Positions 23,949-33,263 of a DNA stretch of 64,000 nt are shown here, one piece after another. The notes beneath the pieces are model-generated. The model did no database searches. It was not told where the DNA came from and saw nothing but the letters and a program-made list of their open reading frames with translations. Position 1 is the stretch's first letter. Each line of letters starts with the position of its first letter. Source of the stretch: Pelagibacterium nitratireducens (GTDB taxonomy: Bacteria > Pseudomonadota > Alphaproteobacteria > Rhizobiales > Devosiaceae); assembly GCF_037044555.1 (NCBI RefSeq), contig NZ_CP146275.1:3452501-3516500 (forward strand). Reading direction: 5' to 3'. The translations under genes and the position numbers were made by a program.

Positions 23949-26837
23949 CTAATGCGCCGCTTCCCAATTCTCCGCAGCCTTCGCATCCACCTGCAACGGC
24001 ACTGACAGCCGCAGCGCCGGTTCCGCAGCCCCCTCCATCACCCGCTTGATGATCGGAATCGCCTGTTCGGCCTTGTCGGCGGGGGCCTCGAAAATCAATT
24101 CGTCGTGGACCTGCAAGAGCATATCGGCGGGAACGTTCTCTTCAGTTAAAATGCGTTCCATGCGGATCATGGCGCGGCGGATGATATCGGCGGCGCTCCC
24201 CTGAATTGGGGCGTTGATCGAGGCGCGTTCGATGAAGGCGCGTTCCGACGGGTTCTTGGTGTTGACGTTTTCGAACGGGATCTTGCGGCCGAAAATGGTC
24301 GACACGTACCCCTGGGCCTTCACGATGCGGCGCTGTTCGGCCATGTAATCCTGAATGCCGGGGAAGCGGGCGAAATAGGTTTTTATGTACTCCCCCGCTT
24401 CCGAGCGGGCGATGCCGAGTTGGTTGGCGAGGCCAAAGGCGGAAATGCCGTAGATGATGCCGAAATTAATCGCCTTGGCGCGGCGGCGGACCATGGGGTC
24501 CATGTCCTTGATGGGCACATTGAACATTTCGGACGCCGTCATGGCGTGAATGTCCAGACCTTCCTCGAAGGCATCCTTTAGCGCATCGATATCGGCGATG
24601 TGGGCGAGAACGCGCAGCTCGATCTGGGAATAATCGGCGGAAATCAAAAGATTGCCCGGCGCGGCGACGAAGGCTGTGCGGATCTTGCGGCCATCCTCGG
24701 TGCGGATGGGGATATTTTGCAGGTTCGGTTCGTTGGACGAGAGGCGCCCTGTGGCGACCGAGGCCTGATTGTAGGAGGTGTGGACGCGGTTGGTGCGCGC
24801 ATTGATATAGGTGGGCAACGCGTCGGTGTAGGTCGAGCGCAGCTTGGTGACGCCGCGCCAATCGAGAATGGTCTGGGCCAGCGGCACCTCTTGGGCGGCC
24901 AGATCGTCGAGCACCGAGGCGCCGGTGGCCCAGGCGCCGGTCTTGGTTTTGGTGCCGCCTTCGAGCCCCATCTTGCCGAACAGGATATCGCCCAATTGCT
25001 TGGGGGAGCCGAGATTGAACTTTTCGCCGGCCAGAGCGTGGGCGGTTTCCTCTAACGCGGCGGCGCGCTGGGCGAAATCGCCCGACAGGCGCGACAGGAT
25101 CTGGCGATCGACCGAAACGCCGCGCGCTTCCATGCGGGCGAGGACCGGGGTCAATGGGCGGTCGAGGGTTTCGTAAACGGTGGTGACGCCTTGGGCGACG
25201 AGGCGGGGTTTGAGAATATGCCAGAGGCGCAGGGTGATATCGGCGTCTTCGGCGGCGTATTTGGCGGCGGGCTCGATTTCGAGTTTGTCGAAAGTGAGCT
25301 GGTTCTTGCCGGTGCCAGCGAGGTCGGTGAATTTGAGGCAGGTGTGATCGAGCCAGCGCAGGGCGAGCGCATCCATGCCGTTGTTGCGGGCGCCATCGAG
25401 CGCGTAGCTCATCAGGAGCGTATCGTCGATGGGGGCCATGGTGATGGCATAGCGGGCAAAAATGCCCATGTCGTATTTGACGTTCTGGCCGATCTTGAGG
25501 ATTGCCGGGTCTTGCAGCACCGGGCGCAGCATGTCGAGGGCGAGGCGCATATCCATCTGGCCCTCGGCGCGGCCGCCGCCGAACATGTCATCATTGCCGG
25601 TGGTGTGGCCGAGGGGGATATAGCACGCCTTGCCGGGGCGCGTGGAGAGGCAGATGCCGACCAGGTCGGCGGCCTGATTGTCGAGCCCGGTGGTTTCGGT
25701 ATCGACGGCGACGTAGCCGGTGGCGATGATATCGGCGACCCAGGCGGCAAGGGCGGTTTCATCGCGGACGATCTCGTAATCGTCGAGATTGCAGGGGATG
25801 GCGCGGATGGCCTCCAGCACTTTTTCGGCGTGGGCGTCGGGGCCGGCCACGCCCGAGGCGGGGGCCGGGCCATCGGAGACATCGACGGCGCCGGGGATCG
25901 AGGCGCCCTTGACCGCCAGTTCGGGATCGGGCTCGAAATCGTCGGGGTCGACCTCGAGCAGCGCGGCGATGCGGCGGGTGATGGAGGTGAACTCCATGGC
26001 CTTCAGGAACGGGATCAGCGTTTTGGCCTCAAGCGGTTCACGGGCCAGGGCGTCGAAGGGGAGTTCGACCGGCGTGTTGCAATCGAGCGCGACGAGCTTT
26101 TTGGAAATGCGGGCCAGTTCGGCGTTTTCGATGATCGATTCGCGGCGCTTTTGCTGCTTGATCTCGGACGCACGGGCGAGAAGGGTTTCGACGTCGCCAT
26201 ATTCATTGATGAGCAGGGCGGCGGTCTTGATGCCGATGCCGGGAATGCCGGGGACGTTATCGACCGGATCGCCGCACAGGGCCTGTACGTCGACCACCTT
26301 GTCGGGGGTGACGCCGAATTTCTTGACGACCTCGTCCGGGCCGATCCAGCGCAGGGGCGGCTGGCCGGGACGGGCGATGGTGTCGAGCATGGTGACGTTG
26401 GGGCCGACAAGCTGCATCAGATCCTTGTCCGAGGAGACGATGGTGACCTTGCCACCGGCGTCGCGGAACTGGCAGGCGTAAGTTGCGATGATATCGTCGG
26501 CCTCGAAGCCTTCCTGTTCGATCGAGGGCAGGCAGAAGGCGCGGGTGGCGGCGCGGGTGAGCGGGAACTGGGGGATCAGGTCTTCGGGCGCTTCGGGGCG
26601 ATGGGCCTTGTACTGATCGTAAAGATCGTTGCGGAAGCTCTTGCCGGAATAATCGAAGATCACCGCGAAATGGGTGGGCTCGTTTTCGCCCTTTAGATCC
26701 TCGGTGAGCTTATAGAGCATGTTGCAAAAGCCCGAGACGGCGCCGACCGGCAGGCCATCAGACTTGCGCGTCAAAGGCGGCAGCGCGTGATAGGCGCGGA
26801 AAATGAAGGACGAGCCGTCGACGAGGACGAGATGCAT
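23949..26837 (-). CDS. polA: DNA polymerase I
   Basis: The 962-residue enzyme carries all three Pol I domains: an N-terminal 5'-3' nuclease (residues 1-290, VDGSSFIFRAYHALPPL, EGFEADDIIATYA, SSDKDLMQL, GIPGIGIKTAA); a 3'-5' exonuclease with intact acidic residues (Asp379 and Glu381 in VAVDTETTGLD); and the polymerase (motif A SADYSQIELRVLAHIA, motif B RRRAKAINFGIIYGISAFGL, motif C with HDE 911-913). It fills gaps and removes primers in replication and repair. The exonuclease residues are kept, so proofreading is expected. It stands alone on its strand, convergent with the XRE-ImmA pair. Confidence 0.97.
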   Translation of the reverse strand: MHLVLVDGSSFIFRAYHALPPLTRKSDGLPVGAVSGFCNMLYKLTEDLKGENEPTHFAVIFDYSGKSFRNDLYDQYKAHRPEAPEDLIPQFPLTRAATRAFCLPSIEQEGFEADDIIATYACQFRDAGGKVTIVSSDKDLMQLVGPNVTMLDTIARPGQPPLRWIGPDEVVKKFGVTPDKVVDVQALCGDPVDNVPGIPGIGIKTAALLINEYGDVETLLARASEIKQQKRRESIIENAELARISKKLVALDCNTPVELPFDALAREPLEAKTLIPFLKAMEFTSITRRIAALLEVDPDDFEPDPELAVKGASIPGAVDVSDGPAPASGVAGPDAHAEKVLEAIRAIPCNLDDYEIVRDETALAAWVADIIATGYVAVDTETTGLDNQAADLVGICLSTRPGKACYIPLGHTTGNDDMFGGGRAEGQMDMRLALDMLRPVLQDPAILKIGQNVKYDMGIFARYAITMAPIDDTLLMSYALDGARNNGMDALALRWLDHTCLKFTDLAGTGKNQLTFDKLEIEPAAKYAAEDADITLRLWHILKPRLVAQGVTTVYETLDRPLTPVLARMEARGVSVDRQILSRLSGDFAQRAAALEETAHALAGEKFNLGSPKQLGDILFGKMGLEGGTKTKTGAWATGASVLDDLAAQEVPLAQTILDWRGVTKLRSTYTDALPTYINARTNRVHTSYNQASVATGRLSSNEPNLQNIPIRTEDGRKIRTAFVAAPGNLLISADYSQIELRVLAHIADIDALKDAFEEGLDIHAMTASEMFNVPIKDMDPMVRRRAKAINFGIIYGISAFGLANQLGIARSEAGEYIKTYFARFPGIQDYMAEQRRIVKAQGYVSTIFGRKIPFENVNTKNPSERAFIERASINAPIQGSAADIIRRAMIRMERILTEENVPADMLLQVHDELIFEAPADKAEQAIPIIKRVMEGAAEPALRLSVPLQVDAKAAENWEAAH

Positions 26838-26929
26838 TTAGGGCTCCCCGGGGCGCGGTGACGCGCCTTTACGATTCTGGTTGGGCGGACTTTCGCGCGA
26901 TTATGCCGAACGGGCAAGCTTCGTGGCGA

Positions 26930-27466
26930 TCAGGGACGGCCGGCGGGGGAGCGGACGCCCATGAGCAGCGCCCAATAGGTGCCGTAGGTATTATACGTCG
27001 TGGCCGGGCCGCGCTCGATGGCGATGCCGAACTGGACGTAATCGGGGTTGACCATGGTCTTGTGGTGCGAGGGCGATTTGAGCCAGCCGTCGATGGTCGC
27101 GTCGAGATTGGGTGAGCCGCCGGCGAGGTTTTCCCCTGCCCCACCGCCAAAGCCCATGCGGCGCAGGCGGGTGTGAAGGGTCTGTTCGGGGGCGGCGGTG
27201 TGCGCCACGAGCGAATTTTCGGCCATCAGGCGGGCCTGCTCTTCGGCGACTTTTTGCAGGGTGGCGTTATGGGTGAGCAGGGGCAGGTCGCGCTCGGCCC
27301 GCATGGCGTTGAGCTTGAGGGTGGCTTCGGCAATCGAGACCGAGGACACAGGGGCGGCCCGCTCGGTGGTCATGATGACGGCGCCCGAGGAACAGGCGGC
27401 CAAAACGAATGCGGCGCCGCCGGATGCGGAAAGGGTGAGGAATCGGCGGCGGGTGACTTCAATCAT
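26930..27466 (-). CDS. CAP-domain lipoprotein
   Basis: The 178-residue protein starts with a lipoprotein signal (RRRFLTLSASGGAAFVLAAC, lipobox LAAC, so Cys25 becomes lipidated) preceded by a twin-arginine-like RRR. The rest is a CAP/SCP (PR-1-like) domain: NAMRAERDLPLLTHNATLQKVAEEQARLMAE, AGENLAGG, GWLKSPSHHKTMVNPDYVQFGIAI. It keeps the two His and two Glu positions usual for the fold (HNATL is altered). These proteins are anchored in the envelope; their activity in bacteria is mostly unknown. It precedes polA on the same strand with a 92-base gap. Confidence 0.88.
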   Translation of the reverse strand: MIEVTRRRFLTLSASGGAAFVLAACSSGAVIMTTERAAPVSSVSIAEATLKLNAMRAERDLPLLTHNATLQKVAEEQARLMAENSLVAHTAAPEQTLHTRLRRMGFGGGAGENLAGGSPNLDATIDGWLKSPSHHKTMVNPDYVQFGIAIERGPATTYNTYGTYWALLMGVRSPAGRP

Positions 27467-27708
27467 TGGGGGACTTTAGCGAAACGGGCTCACTTTGGAA
27501 GCTGTTAAAGTGGCGCAGACATGAGCGGATATCCCCCTTGCGCTCGGCGGCCAATCTCCCTATAACGCGCCGTCTCCGGTTGGCCCAATGGGTCCGCCGC
27601 AGGTTTCTATTGTACGGACCGTCCGGCCAAAAGGCATGCCGTGGCGGTTCATGAAAGCGGAAGCCCGGACCATCAGGGCATCCATCAAGATCAAAAAGGA
27701 CCCGCAAA

Positions 27709-27909
27709 ATGCCCAAGATGAAGACCAAGTCTGGCGCCAAGAAGCGCTTCAAGGTGACTGCCACCGGCAAGGTCATGGCTGGCCCCGCCGGCAAGCGCCA
27801 CCGCCTTATCAGCCACAACGCCAAGTACATCCGCTCCAATCGCGGCACCTCGGTCATGTCCGAGCCAGATGCCAGGATTGTCAAGAAGTACATGCCGTAC
27901 GACCGCTAA
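27709..27909 (+). CDS. rpmI: 50S ribosomal protein L35
   Basis: The 66-residue basic protein begins [20 protein letters not shown] and ends MPYDR, the standard L35 sequence and length. It is a small rRNA-binding subunit protein. The 242 bases upstream (27467-27708) hold its promoter and leader with no other gene. I saw no clear ribosomal-protein binding structure. rplT follows after 46 bases. infC, which usually precedes rpmI, is about 10 kb downstream instead. Confidence 0.97.
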   Translation: MPKMKTKSGAKKRFKVTATGKVMAGPAGKRHRLISHNAKYIRSNRGTSVMSEPDARIVKKYMPYDR

Positions 27910-27955
27910 GCGGCCGCCCGCTAGAGCGTTCACGTCAGATTTGAGGAATTGAGAT

Positions 27956-28357
27956 ATGTCCCGCGTTAAAAGAGGCGTTACCGCCCACGCCCGCCACAAG
28001 AAGGTGATCAAGGCCGCCAAAGGCTATTACGGTCGCCGGTCCACCAATTACCGCTCCGCCGTACAGGCCGTCGAGAAGGCCGGTCAGTACGCCTATCGCG
28101 ACCGCAAGCAGAAAAAGCGCAATTTCCGCGCCCTGTGGATCCAGCGCATCAACGCCGCCGTGCGCAGCCATGGGTTGACCTATGGTCGATTTATCGACGG
28201 CCTCAGCAAGGCTGAGGTTGCTGTGGACCGCAAGGTCCTTGCCGATCTGGCAGTGCGCGAACCGGCCGCTTTCGAAGCGCTGGTTGTCAAGGCCAAGGAA
28301 GCCCTCGCCTATCTGGGCGACGTCGAAGCGACCACACACGAGCGCATTTCCGCCTAA
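27956..28357 (+). CDS. rplT: 50S ribosomal protein L20
   Basis: The 133-residue basic protein begins [26 protein letters not shown] and has the L20 core [43 protein letters not shown]. It is an early assembly protein of the 50S subunit. In E. coli, L20 represses its own operon through infC-rpmI mRNA; here infC is elsewhere, so that circuit must differ. A strong terminator lies about 100 bases after the stop. Confidence 0.97.
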   Translation: MSRVKRGVTAHARHKKVIKAAKGYYGRRSTNYRSAVQAVEKAGQYAYRDRKQKKRNFRALWIQRINAAVRSHGLTYGRFIDGLSKAEVAVDRKVLADLAVREPAAFEALVVKAKEALAYLGDVEATTHERISA

Positions 28358-28392
28358 AAGGCATCTGCGACTCCTCCAGCCTTTATGGATCG

Positions 28393-28433
28393 CGTTGTCG
28401 AACCGAAAAACCGGTTCCCACTTTCTGACAACG
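28393..28433. repeat. rhizobial-type intergenic palindromic repeat, copy 2
   Basis: CGTTGTC (28393-28399) pairs perfectly with GACAACG (28427-28433). Between them GAAAAACCGGTTCCCACTTT has the usual arm order of this element. It lies between the rplT stop and the terminator at 28459. Confidence 0.65.
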
Positions 28434-28458
28434 CTCCAGCCTGCTGAGGCCGAATTTG

Positions 28459-28504
28459 AAAGCCTTGCGCTGCCCCTTTTGGGGTGGCGCGAGGCTTTTT
28501 CGTT
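28459..28504 (+). terminator. Rho-independent terminator after rpmI-rplT
   Basis: An 18-base arm (AAAGCCTTGCGCTGCCCC, 28459-28476), a TTTT loop and the arm GGGGTGGCGCGAGGCTTT (28481-28498) form a long stem with a few G-U pairs. TTCGTTT follows. It should end the ribosomal-protein transcript and partly separate it from pheS, which starts 48 bases later. Confidence 0.8.
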
Positions 28505-28551
28505 TGCTACCGCTTCGCCCGCGTAAAAAGTTTCCCATGTTAGAGAACATC

Positions 28552-29637
28552 ATGTCCGACGAGATCGCCGACCTCAGCCAATCGATCCATGCCGCCATCG
28601 CCGAGGCGCAGGACGAAGCCGCGCTCGAAGTGGTGCGCGTTTCAAGCCTGGGCAAGAAGGGGTCGATCTCGGCGCTGCTTGCCACGCTGGGAAAAATGAC
28701 CCCCGAGGACCGCAAGGAGAAGGGCCCCGCGATCAACGGGCTCAAAGCCGAAATCGGGGCTGCCATTGAGGCAAGGCGCGAGGCGCTGGCGGCGGCGGCG
28801 CTCGAGATGCGCCTCAAGACCGAAAAGCTCGACGTGACCTTGCCGCTGCGTCCGGCCCCCACCGCCATCGGACGCGTCCACCCGGTGAGCCAGGTGATCG
28901 ACGAGATCACCGCGATCTTTTCGGACATGGGGTTTGCGATCGCCGAAGGGCCGGACGTCGAAACCGATTACTATAATTTCACCGCGCTCAATTTTCCCGA
29001 GGGCCATCCGGCGCGCGAAATGCACGATACGTTCTTTTTCGAGCCCGATGCCGAGGGCAACCGCAAGCTTTTGCGTACCCACACCTCGCCGGTGCAGGTG
29101 CGCACCATGGAACAGAGCGAGCCCCCGATCCGCATCGTCATTCCCGGCCGCACCTATCGCAACGACTCCGACCAGACCCACACGCCGATGTTTCATCAGG
29201 TCGAGGGGCTGGTCATCGACAAGCAGAGCCATATCGGGCAGCTGCGCTGGGTACTCGAAGAATTCCTCAAGGCGTTTTTTGAGGTCGAGAGCGTTACGAC
29301 CCGGTTTCGCCCGAGCTTTTTCCCCTTTACCGAGCCGTCCATGGAAGTGGACGTGCAATGCGACCGCTCGGGCAACGAGGTGAAAATCGGGCAGGGCAAT
29401 GACTGGCTGGAAATTTTAGGCTGCGGCATGGTGCATCCCAATGTGATCGAAGCCGGTGGGCTGGACCCCGATGTCTATCAGGGCTTTGCCTGGGGTATGG
29501 GAATCGACCGGCTCGCCATGCTCAAATACGGCATGGCCGATCTGCGCGCGTTCTTTGACGCCGACAAGCGCTGGATCGACCATTACGGGTTTCGGCCGCT
29601 CGATCTGCCGACGCTGTTCGGTGGATTGTCGAGCTGA
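28552..29637 (+). CDS. pheS: phenylalanine-tRNA ligase alpha subunit
   Basis: The 361-residue protein is the catalytic alpha subunit of the heterotetrameric PheRS. An N-terminal coiled-coil arm (about 1-85) is followed by the class II core with motif 2-type [13 protein letters not shown] and motif 3 [23 protein letters not shown]. The start is probably ATG 28552 (MSDEIADL), the form usual for alphaproteobacteria, with GAGAA upstream; ATG 28537 (MLENI) is the alternative. pheT follows after 32 bases. Confidence 0.96.
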   Translation: MSDEIADLSQSIHAAIAEAQDEAALEVVRVSSLGKKGSISALLATLGKMTPEDRKEKGPAINGLKAEIGAAIEARREALAAAALEMRLKTEKLDVTLPLRPAPTAIGRVHPVSQVIDEITAIFSDMGFAIAEGPDVETDYYNFTALNFPEGHPAREMHDTFFFEPDAEGNRKLLRTHTSPVQVRTMEQSEPPIRIVIPGRTYRNDSDQTHTPMFHQVEGLVIDKQSHIGQLRWVLEEFLKAFFEVESVTTRFRPSFFPFTEPSMEVDVQCDRSGNEVKIGQGNDWLEILGCGMVHPNVIEAGGLDPDVYQGFAWGMGIDRLAMLKYGMADLRAFFDADKRWIDHYGFRPLDLPTLFGGLSS

Positions 29638-29669
29638 GTTTTTGAGCAGGATTTTAAGGTAGAAGACAA

Positions 29670-32078
29670 ATGAAGTTCACGCTGTCCTGGCTCAAGGATC
29701 ACCTCGAGACCACCGCTCCCAATGCCGAAATCATCGACACGCTGACCATGGTGGGTCTCGAAGTCGAGGAGGTGACCGATACCGGCGCGGCGCTGAGAAG
29801 CTTTGTGACGGCCCATGTGGTCTCGGCCGAGCAGCACCCCAATGCCGACAAGCTGCGGGTGTGCAAGGTGGATGCGGGAACCGGCGAGTTGATCGACGTT
29901 GTGTGCGGGGCGCCCAATGCCCGTACGGGGATGAAATCGGTCTTTGCCTTTGCGGGCACCTATATCCCCGGCAAGGACATCACCATTGGCAAGGGCAATA
30001 TCCGCGGACAGGTGTCCAACGGCATGCTGTGCTCGAATGCCGAGCTGGAACTGTCCGACGATCATGACGGGATCATCGAGTTGCCCGAGGACGCGCCGAT
30101 TGGCGTGCCCTACCCCGATTATGCGGGGATCAACGAGGTGGTCATCGATATCGGGCTGACCCCGAACCGGGGCGACTGCGCCGGAGTGCGCGGCATTGCA
30201 CGCGACCTGGCGGCAGCGGGTGTGGGCGATTTCAAGGATCCCGCCATCAAGCCAATTCCGGCAAGCGCTGGGGCATCGCCCATTGCGGTGAGCGTGGATG
30301 GCGACATCTGCAAGATGTTTGCCGGCCGCCTGATCCGAAACGTTACAAACGGCCCTTCCCCGCAATGGATGCAGGAGCGGCTGCGCGCCGTGGGACTGCG
30401 TCCCATCAACGCACTTGTCGATATCACCAATTACGTTTCGCTCGACCGGGCGCGCCCCCTGCATGTCTATGACGCCGACAAGCTGACAGGCAACATCGGC
30501 GCGCGCATGGGCCGGACCGGAGAAAGCTTTGAAGCGCTCGATGGCAAGACCTATGCCGTTGACGAAACCATGTGCGTGATCGCCGACGACCAGAAGGTTC
30601 TCGGGCTTGGTGGCATCATCGGCGGCGAAGAGAGCGGCTCGAGCGAACAGACCACCAATGTGTTCATTGAATGCGCCTGGTTCGAGCCGACGGCAATTGC
30701 CGCTACCGGCCGCAAGACCGGAATCAATTCGGACGCGCGCTACCGGTTCGAGCGCACCGTGGACCCCGAAAGCGTCATGCCGGGAATCGAGCTGGCCACA
30801 CGGCTGGTTATGGAATTGTGCGGCGGCGAACCCGCCGAAACGGTGATTGGAGGGCATGTGGGTTCGCCCGAGACGGTGATCGATTTCCCGTTGAGCGAAA
30901 TCGAGCGCCTGACCGGGCTCAAAGTGCCGTTCGGCGAGGTCAAGGCCATCCTGACCCGGCTGGGATTCTGGGTTTCGGGATCGGGTGATATCGTCAAGGT
31001 GGCGGTGCCTTCCTGGCGCCCCGATGTCACCATGAAGGCCGATCTGGTCGAGGAAGTGATGCGCATTGTCGGTGTTGACCGCGTGCCGGTCGAGCCGCTG
31101 CCGCGGCTTTCGGGCGTGGCCCCGAAAATGCTGACCCCAATCCAGAACCGGCGCCGTATCGTGCGGCGGGCGCTGGCGGCGCGTGGCATGGACGAGGCCA
31201 TGACATGGTCGTTCATTTCCACCGACCTCGCCGAGGCGTTTGGCGGGGGCTCCCCCCAGTTGCGACTGGCCAATGCCATTGCTTCGGACATGACCGACAT
31301 GCGGCCCTCGCTGTTGCCGGGCCTGCTGTCGGGCGCGGCGCGCAACGGCAATCGCGGGTTCGACGATGTGGCGCTCTATGAAGTGGGGCAGGTGTTTTTC
31401 TCCGATGCGCCCGAGGGCCAGCGCACCCACGCCACCGGCATCAGGACCGGCACCTCCCGGTTTACCGGGGCCGGACGGCACTGGCAGGGCCGTGCCGAAA
31501 AGGTCGGGGTTTACGACGCCAAGGCCGATATCGGCGCGGCGCTCGATGCTCTGGGTGTCGATATCGACAAGGTACAGGTGGTGGCCGAGCCGGCGTCCTG
31601 GAGCCATCCGGGGCGGGGCGGGCGCATCCAGCTCGGACCCAAGCTGATCCTTGGCTGGTTTGGGGAACTGCATCCGTCCATGGCGGAAAAGTTCGACCTC
31701 GATGGACCGGTCGCGGCCTTCGAGATCGATCTCGATGCGCTGCCCGAGCCGCGGAAAAAGGCGACCAGGGCCAAGCCGGCGCTGGCGCTTTCCACGCTGC
31801 AGCCGGTCAGGCGCGATTTCGCCTTTGTCGTGGAAACAGACGTCGAGGCCGCCAATATCCTGCGGGCCGCGAAGGGTGCCGACAAGACCCTCGTTACCGA
31901 GGTGACGATTTTCGACGTTTTCTCCGGCGCGCATGTAGGCGAAGGCAACAAATCGGTGGCTATCGAGGTTACCTTGCAGCCAAAGGACAAAACGCTGACC
32001 GACGAGGAGATCGAAGCGGTGTCGGGAAAGATCGTGGCAGCTGTGGAAAAGGCGACTGGGGGCATGTTGCGTGGATAA
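29670..32078 (+). CDS. pheT: phenylalanine-tRNA ligase beta subunit
   Basis: The 802-residue protein is the beta subunit of PheRS. It has the full-length bacterial layout: an EMAP-like tRNA-binding domain near 40-150 (VVSAEQHPNADKLRVCKVDAG), B3/B4 editing domain (about 200-380, NPLITNYVSL-type region with RYRFERTVDP), B5 and catalytic-like domains, and a C-terminal anticodon-binding FDX-ACB domain (from about 710, LQPVRRDFAFVVETDV). Editing removes mischarged tyrosine. AAGGTAGAAG precedes the ATG. Its end overlaps a glycosyltransferase gene by 8 bases, which is unusual. Confidence 0.97.
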   Translation: MKFTLSWLKDHLETTAPNAEIIDTLTMVGLEVEEVTDTGAALRSFVTAHVVSAEQHPNADKLRVCKVDAGTGELIDVVCGAPNARTGMKSVFAFAGTYIPGKDITIGKGNIRGQVSNGMLCSNAELELSDDHDGIIELPEDAPIGVPYPDYAGINEVVIDIGLTPNRGDCAGVRGIARDLAAAGVGDFKDPAIKPIPASAGASPIAVSVDGDICKMFAGRLIRNVTNGPSPQWMQERLRAVGLRPINALVDITNYVSLDRARPLHVYDADKLTGNIGARMGRTGESFEALDGKTYAVDETMCVIADDQKVLGLGGIIGGEESGSSEQTTNVFIECAWFEPTAIAATGRKTGINSDARYRFERTVDPESVMPGIELATRLVMELCGGEPAETVIGGHVGSPETVIDFPLSEIERLTGLKVPFGEVKAILTRLGFWVSGSGDIVKVAVPSWRPDVTMKADLVEEVMRIVGVDRVPVEPLPRLSGVAPKMLTPIQNRRRIVRRALAARGMDEAMTWSFISTDLAEAFGGGSPQLRLANAIASDMTDMRPSLLPGLLSGAARNGNRGFDDVALYEVGQVFFSDAPEGQRTHATGIRTGTSRFTGAGRHWQGRAEKVGVYDAKADIGAALDALGVDIDKVQVVAEPASWSHPGRGGRIQLGPKLILGWFGELHPSMAEKFDLDGPVAAFEIDLDALPEPRKKATRAKPALALSTLQPVRRDFAFVVETDVEAANILRAAKGADKTLVTEVTIFDVFSGAHVGEGNKSVAIEVTLQPKDKTLTDEEIEAVSGKIVAAVEKATGGMLRG

Positions 32079-33255
32079 TGTGGCCCTCCGCCGGGCCGGA
32101 GCGCAGATTGCCCGCGTGCAACTGAGCTTTGCCGCGCTGTCTGCGGACAATCCCGTAAAGCGTTTGCCGCGTTCGCCCCGGCGGCCGCGGCCGGCCGCCT
32201 TCTGGACGGCGTTCGAAGACCGGGCGCTCTATTATGATGCGTTCCGGGCGGAGAACGGCAGAGATGTGCTATTGGTCGGGCCTACACCGCTCAACCTGCG
32301 CGCGGGCCTTGAAGCGGCCCGCTACAGCGCTCTTCCTTCAGGGGCGGCGCTTGGGGCCGAGTTGTTCCTTTCACGCTCGACAATGCTGACCCGGCTGGCC
32401 GATGTGCCGGACGATGCCAGTGCGGTGCGGGTCGAAGCCTTCGGGGAAATATTCGATCTGGCCATCCAGCCCAATTTTTCCGCTTCGCTTTCCGGCGCGC
32501 GTATTCTGTTTACGATCAACAAGAACAACCGGCTCGAATGGGTTGCCGACTGGGCAAACTGGCATGCGAGCCTGCACGGCACCGATACGGTGATCCTGTT
32601 CGATAATGGGTCGACCGAATACACGATCGATAAGCTCGAAGCCACGCTGGCCGCAGTCGAAGGGCTCAAGACCGTGATCGTTATAGATGTACCGCACAAG
32701 TTCGGACCCATCGATACCTCGGTATTGGTCACCAAGTTCTATCCGCGCTTTTTGCAGATATCGATGACCAATCTGGCCCTGCGCCGGTTCGGAATGCGAG
32801 CCGAAGGCTTGCTCGATTGCGATATCGACGAGTTGGCCTGGGCCGGTGGACAATCGGTTTATGAGCGGGCCGAGCTCAGCGCTCTGGGTGTTGTGCGCAT
32901 GCGCGGACGGTGGATCGAATCGGCACGCGCTCCTGACGCCCCGGCCCGCCATCACGCATTCCGCCACCGGCTCGCCGATTTCCGCCACCGCCTTTCCCCC
33001 TCCAAATGGGTTTTGGACCCGCGGCGCGAATGGGTTCGATCGCTCGAGGTTCATCCTTATCTTCACCGCATTCACGGCGCCCCCCCGGCGGCCCGAAAGC
33101 ACGACGACAAGACGGTCTTTTTTCATTTCAGGGGGATCAATACCAATTGGAAAGAAGAGCGGACAGGGGACGGAAAACGGGTCGGGCGCATGAGAACCGA
33201 TGATAGGCTTGCGGCTGCCTTTGCAGCTTTTGCCAGGCAAACCAACGGGAACTGA
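32071..33255 (+). CDS. glycosyltransferase, family 2/92-like
   Basis: The 394-residue protein looks like a GT-A fold glycosyltransferase: the central part has LFTINKNNRLEWVADWANWHASLHGTDTVILFDNGS (family 2/92 motif NGS), VIVIDVPHKFG, and LLDCDIDELAW, with an Asp pair that could bind metal and sugar nucleotide. No membrane helix is seen. The start is a GTG inside the end of pheT (GTG 32071; GTG 32080 is another choice). The sugar and acceptor are unknown. The following O-antigen-ligase-like gene suggests work on a surface polysaccharide. Confidence 0.75.
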   Translation: MDNVALRRAGAQIARVQLSFAALSADNPVKRLPRSPRRPRPAAFWTAFEDRALYYDAFRAENGRDVLLVGPTPLNLRAGLEAARYSALPSGAALGAELFLSRSTMLTRLADVPDDASAVRVEAFGEIFDLAIQPNFSASLSGARILFTINKNNRLEWVADWANWHASLHGTDTVILFDNGSTEYTIDKLEATLAAVEGLKTVIVIDVPHKFGPIDTSVLVTKFYPRFLQISMTNLALRRFGMRAEGLLDCDIDELAWAGGQSVYERAELSALGVVRMRGRWIESARAPDAPARHHAFRHRLADFRHRLSPSKWVLDPRREWVRSLEVHPYLHRIHGAPPAARKHDDKTVFFHFRGINTNWKEERTGDGKRVGRMRTDDRLAAAFAAFARQTNGN

Positions 33256-33263
33256 GCAAGCAG

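Noticed and set aside
25191..26696. 501-codon open frame opposite polA
   Set aside because: It lies fully antisense to polA. Its composition (Gly/Asp/Val-rich, no domains) is what GC-rich coding DNA gives in the opposite frame. polA explains the sequence.
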